Positions 1 through 5,845 of a stretch of 6,910 nucleotides of DNA are shown piece by piece. The stretch is from Syntrophaceae bacterium UBA6255 (GTDB lineage Bacteria; Desulfobacterota; Syntrophia; Syntrophales; Smithellaceae), in NCBI GenBank assembly GCA_002441205.1, contig DJVN01000233.1, positions 1 through 6,910 on the forward strand, written 5' to 3'. Position numbers and translations under genes: made by a program. Within the stretch, counting starts at the first letter, position 1, and each line of letters begins with the position of its first letter. The notes beneath the pieces are model-generated. The model was given only the letters and a program-made list of their open reading frames with translations. It had not been told where the DNA came from and did no database searches.

Positions 1-303
1 GTCCATTACGCGCCGGGCGGCATGTTTGTTAAAGGCATGCCTGTAATTGAAATCGAACAGTGCGAAACCCTGGGCACCGTCGGCGACATCGTTCTGGCTG
101 ATTTCTCCCAGTATATCATCGCAAATAAAGGGGATATGATGGAGGCCGTGAGCGTCGATGTTCAATTCGTTTTTGCGCAGACCATTTTTCGCTTTATTTA
201 CTACTTTGACGGCCAGCCGCGATTTGCGGAACCGATCACGCCCTACAAAGGCGTTTCAGGTGCAAAGGTAAGCCCGTTCGTTGTTCTGGAAACGAGGTCC
301 TAA
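1..303 (+). CDS. Major capsid protein, HK97 fold, C-terminal part (5' truncated)
   Basis: This is the last 100 codons of a gene entering from the left edge; the frame is open from base 1, so the internal ATG at 22 is not its start. The protein would form the icosahedral shell of a tailed-phage-like head. The segment carries the typical end of HK97-type capsid proteins: a GxxV/I-type strand (KGMPVIEIEQ), then LGTVGDIVLADFSQYII, where the 'GD..L.DFS.Y' pattern is characteristic, then a strand rich in F/R (TIFRFIYYFDGQP), and a terminal ITPYKG...VSPFVVLETR. These are family resemblances recalled from memory, not a search result. The N-terminal arm, any scaffold/delta domain and the protease site lie outside the window. 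It ends in TAA at 301-303, and a strong stem-loop follows at once. Other head genes (portal, protease) would be expected upstream on the same strand. Confidence 0.85.
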   Translation, partial: VHYAPGGMFVKGMPVIEIEQCETLGTVGDIVLADFSQYIIANKGDMMEAVSVDVQFVFAQTIFRFIYYFDGQPRFAEPITPYKGVSGAKVSPFVVLETRS

Positions 304-307
304 ACGT

Positions 308-347
308 TATTGCGGCCCTTGTGTCTCTAGAACCGGGGGCCGCAATA
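308..347 (+). other. Strong stem-loop directly after the capsid gene
   Basis: Arms at 308-318 and 337-347 pair perfectly over 11 bp (core ATTGCGGCCC / GGGCCGCAAT). Two further T-G wobble pairs narrow the loop to about 14 nt. It starts five bases after the capsid stop codon. No run of T follows the 3' arm, so it is not a textbook intrinsic terminator. It could be a partial terminator, a 3' end that stabilises the capsid mRNA, or a processing site that sets different expression of the next gene, whose ribosome binding site begins about 15 bases further on. Confidence 0.55.
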
Positions 348-373
348 TAATCATCAATGAGAGGGAGAATAAA

Positions 374-1063
374 ATGAACGCACAATTGAATGATGAATTT
401 GCGGACTTCCTGGCAAAAAGTGAACTGGTCCAGGAATTTAGAAATAAACAGCGGAAAGACTTGGAAATAAAACGCGCTGCGGCGATTGACGCCCGAGTTT
501 CCCTTGATGCTGAACGTGAAGCGGTTTCCGCGCAGATTGCCGGTCTGAAAAAGAACCTTACCGCGCACCTTAAGCGGCTTGAAGACGAAAAGCGGCAGGT
601 GCAGCTTGAAGCGGAAGATCAACTAGCGCCACTTCTAATTCGCCGGCACGCCCTGGAATGCGAAATCCAACAACACAAAGATTTTCTTACGTTGAATTAC
701 GACAAGCGCATTGACCAAGCCATTGAACTATTCCGGAAAAAGATGAATGCGGTTCTGGGCGAACCCGCAACACGCACAGTGGCAAAGGGGCCAAAAATGC
801 TATCCGGGAAATACACGGCAACAATTTTTTCAAACCATGCCGCAGTTTTGGATTGTCTGGAATATTGCCGGGGTGCCGTCCGTGAGCTTGAATCAATGAA
901 AACCGATTGCACAGCTTACGATTCGTCACGAATCGATGAACTCATAAAAAACGTGCCTAACCATAAAGAACATAAAGAGACTTCTGCCTTGCTGGGATCA
1001 CAACAGGCGGATGCCCAGGATTGGTTCACGGAGGCCGCAGTAGCGGCGTTGATGAGGTCTTAA
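374..1063 (+). CDS. Unrecognised 229-aa coiled-coil protein
   Basis: I do not recognise this family. The ATG at 374 is chosen over the upstream in-frame ATG at 281 because AGGGAG lies 6 bases before it, and because the 281 start would overlap the capsid gene and run through the stem-loop. Residues about 20-115 are rich in E, K, R, Q, A and L with heptad-like spacing (for example LKKNLTAHLKRLEDEKRQV), which predicts a long helical coiled coil. The C-terminal part (about 120-229) is more mixed and contains three cysteines. No signal peptide, membrane segment or catalytic motif is visible. It sits right after the capsid gene in the same direction, so it could be a head-associated, decoration or scaffold-like protein. 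Scaffolds usually lie before the capsid gene, however, and it could equally be the first gene of the replication block. Confidence 0.75.
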   Translation: MNAQLNDEFADFLAKSELVQEFRNKQRKDLEIKRAAAIDARVSLDAEREAVSAQIAGLKKNLTAHLKRLEDEKRQVQLEAEDQLAPLLIRRHALECEIQQHKDFLTLNYDKRIDQAIELFRKKMNAVLGEPATRTVAKGPKMLSGKYTATIFSNHAAVLDCLEYCRGAVRELESMKTDCTAYDSSRIDELIKNVPNHKEHKETSALLGSQQADAQDWFTEAAVAALMRS

Positions 1064-1067
1064 TTAA

Positions 1068-1088
1068 CCGCTGCCACCTCCGCAGCGG
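1068..1088 (+). other. 7-bp stem-loop after the coiled-coil gene
   Basis: CCGCTGC at 1068-1074 pairs with GCAGCGG at 1082-1088 around a 7-nt loop. It begins five bases after the TAA at 1061-1063. No T tract follows, so terminator function is uncertain. Confidence 0.4.
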
Positions 1089-1094
1089 CAATAA

Positions 1095-1137
1095 GGCCGT
1101 CGCCGGAACGCTACCAGGCTGACTTTCGGCGGCGGCC
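1095..1137 (+). other. 10-bp stem-loop in the 1064-1165 gap
   Basis: GGCCGTCGCC at 1095-1104 pairs with GGCGGCGGCC at 1128-1137, with one T-G wobble and a 23-nt loop. It lies between the shorter hairpin and the next gene's purine-rich ribosome binding site. It may attenuate transcription or space translation; the long loop makes it weaker than the 308-347 structure. Confidence 0.35.
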
Positions 1138-1165
1138 AATAATAAGAGGGGGCACACTATACGAC

Positions 1166-1429
1166 ATGAACAACGATAAAAACACCAGAGTTGAAGAGAC
1201 TAAAAGAGAAATCGCCTTCTTTGCTATTTACGGATTGATTTTCGGCATTCTGAAACCAGGAAGCAAAGCGGAATTCGCCGAAGCGCACAGGGTTATTTTT
1301 GATCGGAATTCTTTGGAATTAAAGCAATTGGCGGCGCTAATGAGCACTGATTCCGAAAGGATACAAAAAGAGATATTCGCCATTTTAACGGCGGCAGGTT
1401 TCCCGTGCGATACGGAAAGGAAGCATTAG
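1166..1429 (+). CDS. Small unrecognised protein, 87 aa
   Basis: I do not recognise this protein. The start at 1166 follows a purine run (AAGAGGGGG, ending at 1152) about 13 bases upstream; the spacing is a little long but no better start exists. The N-terminus is polar and charged. A short hydrophobic helix follows at about residues 17-29 (AFFAIYGLIFGIL). It is too short and broken to be a confident membrane span and may be the core of a helical bundle. The rest looks helical, with LKQLAALM followed by a further helix, loosely resembling a small helix-turn-helix domain, though I would not assign one. It is the first of a cluster of small genes between capsid and helicase, on the same strand. 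Confidence 0.6.
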   Translation: MNNDKNTRVEETKREIAFFAIYGLIFGILKPGSKAEFAEAHRVIFDRNSLELKQLAALMSTDSERIQKEIFAILTAAGFPCDTERKH

Positions 1430-1461
1430 TTTTTACCAAGTATTTCTCCAAAGGTGCGCAA

Positions 1462-1623
1462 ATGAATAAACGTTCTATTGAACCCCTGAAGATTCCCGTT
1501 ATCGGTGACGAACGGGCGGCACTCGCACGCCGGGAGAAATCTTCGGGGTTCTTTTTATTGAGAGGAGCAAAAGCATCATGGCGAAAAAAAGTTTCTTTAA
1601 AAAAGGCGACGTTGCGGAATTGA
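1462..1623 (+). CDS. Possible 53-aa small protein (doubtful)
   Basis: The ATG at 1462 has AAAGG at 1450-1454, a 7-base spacing, which is the main reason to consider this a gene. The product is basic (many R and K) and has no recognised motif. Against it, the last 46 bases overlap the better-supported gene starting at 1578 in another frame, where the residues turn into a low-quality K/R-rich tail. A small imperfect hairpin (CCCGTT 1495-1500 / AACGGG 1511-1516) lies inside it. The region could instead be a non-coding leader of the 1578 gene. A longer reading of this frame from the ATG at 1405 would overlap the gene ending at 1429 and has a poor ribosome binding site. Confidence 0.3.
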   Translation: MNKRSIEPLKIPVIGDERAALARREKSSGFFLLRGAKASWRKKVSLKKATLRN

Positions 1624-1844
1624 GGGAATGGTCAAGATTGATCCTGGGCAATGAGGAAATCCAAAGGCAAATCGAAACCGGCGAAATGCCGCCTGAAGAT
1701 CAAAAGCTTTTTATTACCGGCAGGGCAGCGCATGAAGCCAATATCTATATAGCCCGGCAAATTCTGAAGAAGCTCGAATCCAAGATTGCCGCCTGGGAAA
1801 AAATCATTGAAAGCATGCCGAAAGAAGAAAGGCCGAAAGCTTGA
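1578..1844 (+). CDS. Small unrecognised helical protein, 88 aa
   Basis: I do not recognise this protein. The ATG at 1578 follows GAGAGGAG, ending about 12 bases upstream. The product is short, highly charged and predicted to be almost wholly helical: a basic start (MAKKSFFKK), an acidic turn with the GEMPPEDQK segment in the middle, then a long amphipathic helix (residues about 50-80) ending in a charged tail. There are no cysteines, membrane segments or catalytic motifs. It lies upstream of the helicase gene with a 134-bp gap, so a small replication accessory or regulatory role is possible, but nothing in the sequence proves it. Confidence 0.6.
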   Translation: MAKKSFFKKGDVAELREWSRLILGNEEIQRQIETGEMPPEDQKLFITGRAAHEANIYIARQILKKLESKIAAWEKIIESMPKEERPKA

Positions 1845-1978
1845 GGCATTACGTCCAATAGGACGGCAATCATCGATATGTTCAGAAAAGCGACGCGCGA
1901 GAATGGCCCAGGTTAAACGAACTTCATACCACGCGCTAGATTGGACGGACCGAATGCAGACTAAGGGGCAGCGATAAA

Positions 1979-3868
1979 ATGGCGACGGATAAACACAAAG
2001 ATAACAGAACAGACGAGATCAAACAAAAGGTCAAGGCGCGCGTTGCGCAAGAAGCGGAAATCATCAACGCGGAAAAAAAGCGCCTTACCCAGACAGAAGA
2101 TAAAAAAGCTGATTACTCTACCGACGGGGGCTATCTGAAGCGCACAAAGTTTTCAAAAGATGGCGCAATTCAAATCTTGTTGGCGAATTTTGTTCCATCG
2201 ATAATGGAAAAAATCGTTGTGGATGATGGAAGCGAAGAGAGAAAGCGCAATCCGGTTTTAGTTATCGCGGGCAAATTATCCGACGGCACCGATTTGCCCA
2301 GGTTGGAAGTTCAGGCCGACAAATTCTTAAACATGAACTGGGTTGCTCCGTGGCTACCCGCCGCCAATATGTCCCCTGGTTCTACAACAAAAGACCATAT
2401 CCGTTTTTTCATGCAGAAAAATTCCCACGGCCATAAGGTAAAAACTATCTTTGCCCAAACCGGTTGGAAGTTCATCAAGGGAAAACCGTATTTTTTGCAT
2501 GGTGCGGGTGCCGTCGGCGCTGAACCGGGTATGGACATTTCCGTTAAACTGGATACAGAGATTCAGCGCTACAGCTTGCCGCTCCCGCCCCCACTTGACA
2601 AACAAGAAGAGGCGGCGGATTTTTTGGAACTCGAACGCCGGGGACTGGAAACCAGTTTGACTTTTTTGGACATCGGCAAGCGCGAAATCACTTATCCATT
2701 GTTTTCATCGATCTGGCTTGCGCCGATGATTTCAATTCTGGATTGTCCGGTTAATTTTTCTTATTACGTTCAGGGACCAGCACGATCCTATAAAACTTCT
2801 GTTCTTTTATTGGTACTGTCATTTTTTGGCCAATTCAACAAAGCGCAAAAATTAGCCAACTTCACCAACACGGAAGTGGCCATAGAGCTGGCCGCTTTCC
2901 GGGCCGCCGATGTTCCCTTTGTCCTTGACGATCTATCGCCGTCAACTTCGAAGCGCATAGCAGAGCAAAAAGAAAAATTGATGCAAACCATTGTCCGCTC
3001 ATTCGCAAACCGTTCTTCCAGGGCCAGAGGAAATCCGGATATTACACTGAGAGAATCCATGCCGCCGCGGGGCCTGCTTTACATTTCAGCGGAGCTGCTT
3101 CCTACCGTCGAATCGATCATCACGCGCCTTGTTACCGTCGAATTCACCAGGGAAACGATTGATCTTAACAAGCTTTCACGCCTGCAAGCCGACGCCCCCT
3201 TATTGCCCTTTGCAATGCACGCCTATCTTTCATGGATGCGTGAAAACATGGTTGATATTCAGAATTCCTTCCGTGAACAATTCGTGCCATTGCGCCAACA
3301 ATCCATCGATAATGGCTGTGACCCGCGCATTGCAGAGCATACGGCGTTTCAAATATTTGCCCTTCAAACAGCACTGACTTTTTTTCAACACCGGGGCGTC
3401 TTGGATGATGGGGCCACCGAACGGATCATCCTGGAAGCATGGGACGTTTTTATTTGCCTGGCCAAACGGCAAGAGGCGCATGTGGATGACGATGATCCGG
3501 TTGAATTGTTCTTTGACATCCTTGTGACGCTTTTGATTCAGGGCCAGGCCCGCCTTGAACCACATCCACACCACACGGGTGACAGGATCGGCAACGGCGA
3601 ACAGCTCGGCTGGTTCGATTCACACGCGCTTTATCTGCTTCCGGCGGCGGCGTGGGGCATGGTTCAGAACTACTATAAAAAGGCCAATGCACATTTTCCG
3701 ATTACGTCTTACTCAACTTTTTTTTCTATCATGAAGACCAGGCATATTATTCAGCTTGGCACGGACGGCAAAACAACCATCAAGGCGAACATGGCAGGAA
3801 AAAGAAATCTTCGGATTTTAAAGGTCATTGATTCTGATTATGTCGAAAAATGTTTGAGCATTACATAA
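1979..3868 (+). CDS. DUF927-like phage helicase/ATPase
   Basis: This is a 629-aa P-loop ATPase, most likely the replicative or origin-opening helicase of the element. The start is supported by AAGGGG about 12 bases upstream and by the absence of a better ATG. The first 45 residues are very charged. A segment at about 150-180 has the DUF927-like pattern TGWK..KGKPYFLHGAGAVG. The Walker A-type loop is GPARSYKTS at residues 266-274, followed by a hydrophobic helix and FFGQF. The Walker B-type segment is PFVLDDL, with acidic residues D317 and D318. An arginine-bearing strand (IITRLVTVEF) follows and could include sensor or finger residues. The C-terminal 70 residues look like a small winged-helix module (TSYSTFFSIM...). 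The gene precedes the origin-like repeats and a primase lacking a helicase domain, which fits a split helicase/primase pair. The loop has Y271 where the canonical Walker A glycine precedes lysine. Substrate and polarity are not known from sequence. Confidence 0.75.
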   Translation: MATDKHKDNRTDEIKQKVKARVAQEAEIINAEKKRLTQTEDKKADYSTDGGYLKRTKFSKDGAIQILLANFVPSIMEKIVVDDGSEERKRNPVLVIAGKLSDGTDLPRLEVQADKFLNMNWVAPWLPAANMSPGSTTKDHIRFFMQKNSHGHKVKTIFAQTGWKFIKGKPYFLHGAGAVGAEPGMDISVKLDTEIQRYSLPLPPPLDKQEEAADFLELERRGLETSLTFLDIGKREITYPLFSSIWLAPMISILDCPVNFSYYVQGPARSYKTSVLLLVLSFFGQFNKAQKLANFTNTEVAIELAAFRAADVPFVLDDLSPSTSKRIAEQKEKLMQTIVRSFANRSSRARGNPDITLRESMPPRGLLYISAELLPTVESIITRLVTVEFTRETIDLNKLSRLQADAPLLPFAMHAYLSWMRENMVDIQNSFREQFVPLRQQSIDNGCDPRIAEHTAFQIFALQTALTFFQHRGVLDDGATERIILEAWDVFICLAKRQEAHVDDDDPVELFFDILVTLLIQGQARLEPHPHHTGDRIGNGEQLGWFDSHALYLLPAAAWGMVQNYYKKANAHFPITSYSTFFSIMKTRHIIQLGTDGKTTIKANMAGKRNLRILKVIDSDYVEKCLSIT

Positions 3869-3940
3869 ATATAGGTGGAACAGGTGGAACCACAGAAAAG
3901 AAATAATATAATATATAATAATAACAAATACATAAATATA
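3862..3940. repeat. 12-bp direct repeat bracketing the first repeat pair
   Basis: TACATAAATATA occurs exactly at 3862-3873 and again at 3929-3940, 67 bp apart. The first copy contains the helicase stop codon and abuts the first GTGGAAC element; the second lies inside the A/T tract. It may be a second class of origin repeat, or simply reflect low complexity in A/T-rich DNA. Confidence 0.5.
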
Positions 3941-3945
3941 TATAT
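3901..3945. other. A/T-rich tract, candidate DNA unwinding element
   Basis: Of 45 bases, 43 are A or T, with only two C. It lies between the forward repeat pair (3875-3890) and the reverse repeats (from 3950). Such a tract next to short repeats is where origin DNA typically opens. Its position, inside the array and after the helicase gene, is the main support. Confidence 0.55.
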
Positions 3946-4014
3946 CATGGTTCCACAATTGGTTCCACCACTGTTCCACCTGTTCCACTTCTTTAAAGTT
4001 TCCTTTTTCCCTTG

Positions 4015-4053
4015 GTTCCACTTTAGGTGGAACTGTTCCACCATAGGTGGAAC
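4015..4053. repeat. Two back-to-back hairpins inside the repeat array
   Basis: GTTCCAC at 4015-4021 pairs with GTGGAAC at 4027-4033 around a 5-nt loop. One base later, GTTCCACC at 4035-4042 pairs with GGTGGAAC at 4046-4053 around a 3-nt loop (ATA). This is the densest part of the array, and the orientation alternates here, unlike the tandem pairs elsewhere. Extruded or single-stranded DNA here could serve as a primase or initiator recognition structure, or the arms could simply be dyad binding sites for a dimer. Confidence 0.55.
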
Positions 4054-4109
4054 CATGATAATCGTAATTTACTTAATCATAATAAGTTCTTGCGCGCATG
4101 GTTCCACCT
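4045..4109. repeat. 13-bp perfect inverted repeat at the array's right end
   Basis: AGGTGGAACCATG at 4045-4057 is the exact complement of CATGGTTCCACCT at 4097-4109, with a 39-nt, mostly A/T-rich interval between them. The left arm overlaps the second hairpin of 4015-4053, so the two structures are mutually exclusive. The shared CATG extension also flanks the copy at 3950 (CATGGTTCCAC from 3946), so CATG is part of a longer site version. Confidence 0.55.
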
Positions 4110-4170
4110 GTTCCACAATTTTCGTGAACATACACAACAAATATTTTATTTATCCAGGAATGACAACACA

Positions 4171-4554
4171 ATGAAAGTGAAACCATTTCTTAATCAGGCA
4201 CTTACGAGAATATCGAAAGATGTCGTGAAAACATCCGGCGCGCCGGGCACCAAAAACCCGATCATCCGTCGCCCGGATTATCCCTTGCCAGGCGAAAAAG
4301 AAGCAGAGGCAATTCTCTATGGTGCCCGCGATGAAATCATAAGAGACGGGGTTTACAATTGGAGAACGGCGGAATGTGAGATGGCGGAATTGGACATTAA
4401 CAAAACATACAAAGCCATATTGAACGGCGGACGGGATTTTGCGGCGCTTCGGGAAGCTTGCGCGCGTTGGGTTCTGGTAGCCCGAATGAATCCAAGAGTG
4501 GCGACCGCTGAACAGTCAACACTCCCAACGGGGGAAGGCCAGGGAAAACCGTGA
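4171..4554 (+). CDS. Unrecognised 127-aa protein between origin-like array and primase
   Basis: I do not recognise this family. The frame is open further upstream to an ATG at 4027, but that start lies in the repeat array and adds a repeat-derived N-terminus (H, N, F and W-rich). I therefore start at 4171, which has AGGA about 11 bases upstream. The protein begins with a basic segment, then a proline-rich stretch (about residues 25-45), then a helical region (about 45-105) rich in A, E and R, including EAEAILYGARDEII and a final helix with REACARWVLVARMN. A polar, Gly/Pro-rich tail follows. It is soluble and has no catalytic motif. Its place between array and primase suggests a replication accessory or origin-binding protein, but that is inference from location only. 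Confidence 0.65.
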   Translation: MKVKPFLNQALTRISKDVVKTSGAPGTKNPIIRRPDYPLPGEKEAEAILYGARDEIIRDGVYNWRTAECEMAELDINKTYKAILNGGRDFAALREACARWVLVARMNPRVATAEQSTLPTGEGQGKP

Positions 4555-4686
4555 CGAAGGAACCAAACACGCAAAATAAAATTCACGGGTCCTTCCTGCG
4601 GCTTTGGCGTTGCGGGTAATTCGCACCACGACATTTTCGAGGTTTGATGAAAAAAACTGGCTGGAAAAATGGAAAGGTCTTTAAAA

Positions 4687-5730
4687 ATGACTCTTGTGCA
4701 TGGTTGTAACATTTTGTCTATCATTCAAGAAGATGGGTTTTCATCCAAAAAGGTTGCATCAACACGCGGCGGCGAATACGCCGGGCCTTGCCCGTGGTGC
4801 GGTGGCAAAGATCGTTTTCTTATCTGGCCGCAATACCGCGGCGGTCGCTATTGGTGCCGCGGCTGCGCACGTTCAGGCGATGCGATTCAGTATATCCGTG
4901 ACACGCGGAACCTGTCTTTTTTAGGGGCCATTGATTTTTTAGGAATTGAAAAACCAAGATTTAAAAAACGCCAATGGAAACAGAGCGGGCCACCGCCCTT
5001 CAATCCAAAGAATGATCCATTGCCGCCTTTGCTTTGGATTGAAAAAGCATCAAGGTTTTTGCAGTGGGCACAAAATCAGTTGTGGGCATCCGGCGGGCGG
5101 GCGGCGCTTGACCTCCTGACAGGCAAAGGCCTGAACGAAGAAACAATCCGGGAAGCGGGGATCGGCTGGAATCCGGGCGAATACGGGAAGGACACATACC
5201 GGGATCGGCGGGGATGGGGGCTTCCATGTGAGGTTCGCCGGGATGGACGGCCAAAACGGTTATGGCTTCCAATGGGTTTGGTTATCCCCCTGCAATCAGA
5301 AGAAGGCCCACGGCGGATTCGCTTGCGCCGGCCCGAACCAGACGAAGGCCCGCGTTATGTCATTATTGCCGGGTCTGTTCTGGCGCCGCTGATTCTGGCG
5401 CCTGAAAAAAAATGTCTTCTGGTTGTCGAAAGCGAACTTGACGCCTGGCTTTGCTGGCAGGAAGCCGGGGATTTAGTCGGGGTTGTGGCCCTGGGTTCAG
5501 CGGCCATGAAACCGGATGCTTCGGCCCACGAGCTTTTATTGAAGTCAGAAATAATTTTGAACGCGCTTGATTATGATGAGGCGGGCGCGCGGTATGCCTG
5601 GAAATTCTGGCCGGAAACATACGGCCAGAAGGTGAAGCGCTGGCCGGTCTCAATCGGTAAAGACCCTTCCGACGCCTGGCAACAAGGTTTAAGCATCCGG
5701 GCATGGATTGAAGCGGGGATGACGGAATAG
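4687..5730 (+). CDS. DNA primase with CHC2-type zinc finger and TOPRIM domain
   Basis: This 347-aa protein makes RNA primers for element replication. The N-terminal zinc ribbon is CPWC...YWCRGC, with cysteines at residues 35, 38, 57 and 60, preceded by GGEYAGP and followed by GDAIQYI, as in phage gp4/DnaG-like primases. After a basic, proline-rich linker (about 90-125) comes a catalytic-core-like region, then TOPRIM: VVESELDA with E248, ALGSA, and LDYDEAG with D295 and D297. KDPSDAW follows near the end. No helicase domain is present, so it is a stand-alone primase that would partner the DUF927-like ATPase upstream. Start choice: ATG 4687 has AAAGG 10 bases upstream, whereas ATG 4669 (six residues longer) has only GGA four bases upstream; either is possible. 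The 116 bases between the preceding stop and 4669 show only a weak GAAGGA/TCCTTC hairpin. Confidence 0.88.
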   Translation: MTLVHGCNILSIIQEDGFSSKKVASTRGGEYAGPCPWCGGKDRFLIWPQYRGGRYWCRGCARSGDAIQYIRDTRNLSFLGAIDFLGIEKPRFKKRQWKQSGPPPFNPKNDPLPPLLWIEKASRFLQWAQNQLWASGGRAALDLLTGKGLNEETIREAGIGWNPGEYGKDTYRDRRGWGLPCEVRRDGRPKRLWLPMGLVIPLQSEEGPRRIRLRRPEPDEGPRYVIIAGSVLAPLILAPEKKCLLVVESELDAWLCWQEAGDLVGVVALGSAAMKPDASAHELLLKSEIILNALDYDEAGARYAWKFWPETYGQKVKRWPVSIGKDPSDAWQQGLSIRAWIEAGMTE

Positions 5731-5740
5731 CCTATTAATA

Positions 5741-5759
5741 AAAAGGGGGAATGAAAATG
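5741..5759 (+). promoter_or_regulatory. Ribosome binding site that sets the 5757 start
   Basis: AAAAGGGGG at 5741-5749 is one base from the ATG at 5751 but seven bases from the in-frame ATG at 5757. The first spacing is too tight for normal initiation, so 5757 is preferred. Confidence 0.65.
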
Positions 5760-5845
5760 GAAGTAATCGGCAGCATCGAAGAAAGCTTTAACAATGGCAA
5801 CGCTCCACGGGAAGCACACATGGAAGCAATCGGCAGCATCAAAGA
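5757..5845 (+). repeat. Duplicated translation start (63-bp period)
   Basis: The first 26 bases from ATG 5757 recur from ATG 5820 with two differences, giving MEVIGSIEE and MEAIGSIKE. The offset is exactly 21 codons, so the frame is kept. Each ATG has its own purine-rich upstream stretch. This looks like a small in-frame tandem duplication of the gene's 5' end. Confidence 0.6.

Larger units (their letters stand above)
3873..4117. repeat. Array of 12 GTTCCAC/GTGGAAC repeats, likely replication origin
   Basis: This fills most of the 302-bp non-coding gap between helicase and the next gene. The heptamer GTGGAAC reads forward at 3875, 3884, 4027 and 4047. Its complement GTTCCAC reads at 3950, 3962, 3973, 3982, 4015, 4035, 4101 and 4110. 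Many copies carry one more matching base (GGTGGAAC/GTTCCACC). Pairs spaced 9 bp form an exact 16-mer, GTTCCACCTGTTCCAC, at 3973 and 4101, and its exact complement at 3875-3890. Clustered short repeats beside an A/T-only tract, lying between helicase and primase genes, is the classic layout of an iteron-type origin. Alternatives are an operator array for a repressor or a packaging recognition site. A 7-of-9 match to a DnaA box (TTATCCAGG) lies just outside, at 4150-4158. Apparent reading frames across this region on both strands are products of the repeats. Confidence 0.7.

Noticed and set aside
281..373. Longer start for the coiled-coil gene
   Set aside because: It would overlap the capsid gene and translate through the stem-loop, while 374 has AGGGAG at good spacing.
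1786..1977. 63-aa open frame
   Set aside because: It overlaps the end of the 88-aa gene by 59 bases, is very basic with no domain pattern, and has no ribosome binding site. The 1845-1978 gap otherwise shows only a 5-bp hairpin at 1852-1865.
3873..4117. CRISPR array
   Set aside because: Repeats are only 7-16 bp, in both orientations and at irregular 8-66 bp intervals, with no unique spacers of constant length and no cas genes.
4150..4158. DnaA box (TTATCCAGG)
   Set aside because: Only 7 of 9 bases match, a single copy is present, and it overlaps the ribosome binding site of the 4171 gene; similar matches occur inside coding sequence, for example near 2693.
4027..4170. Longer start for the 127-aa gene
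   Set aside because: The added 48 residues come from the repeat array and following A/T-rich spacer; the ATG at 4171 has a better-placed AGGA.
4055..4170. Promoter for the primase operon
   Set aside because: The A/T-rich stretch has many loose -10-like hexamers but no convincing -35 partner at 16-18 bp, so I could not choose one.
3818..4174. Open frames on both strands across the repeat array (3818-4021 minus, 3838-4056 minus, 3875-4174 plus)
   Set aside because: Their residues are repeated W/N, V/E/Q or F/H/P patterns produced by reading the GTTCCAC repeats, the frames overlap each other, and no good ribosome binding site is seen.
4647..4709. 20-codon ORF before the primase as a leader peptide
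   Set aside because: It overlaps the primase start in another frame and shows no attenuator structure.
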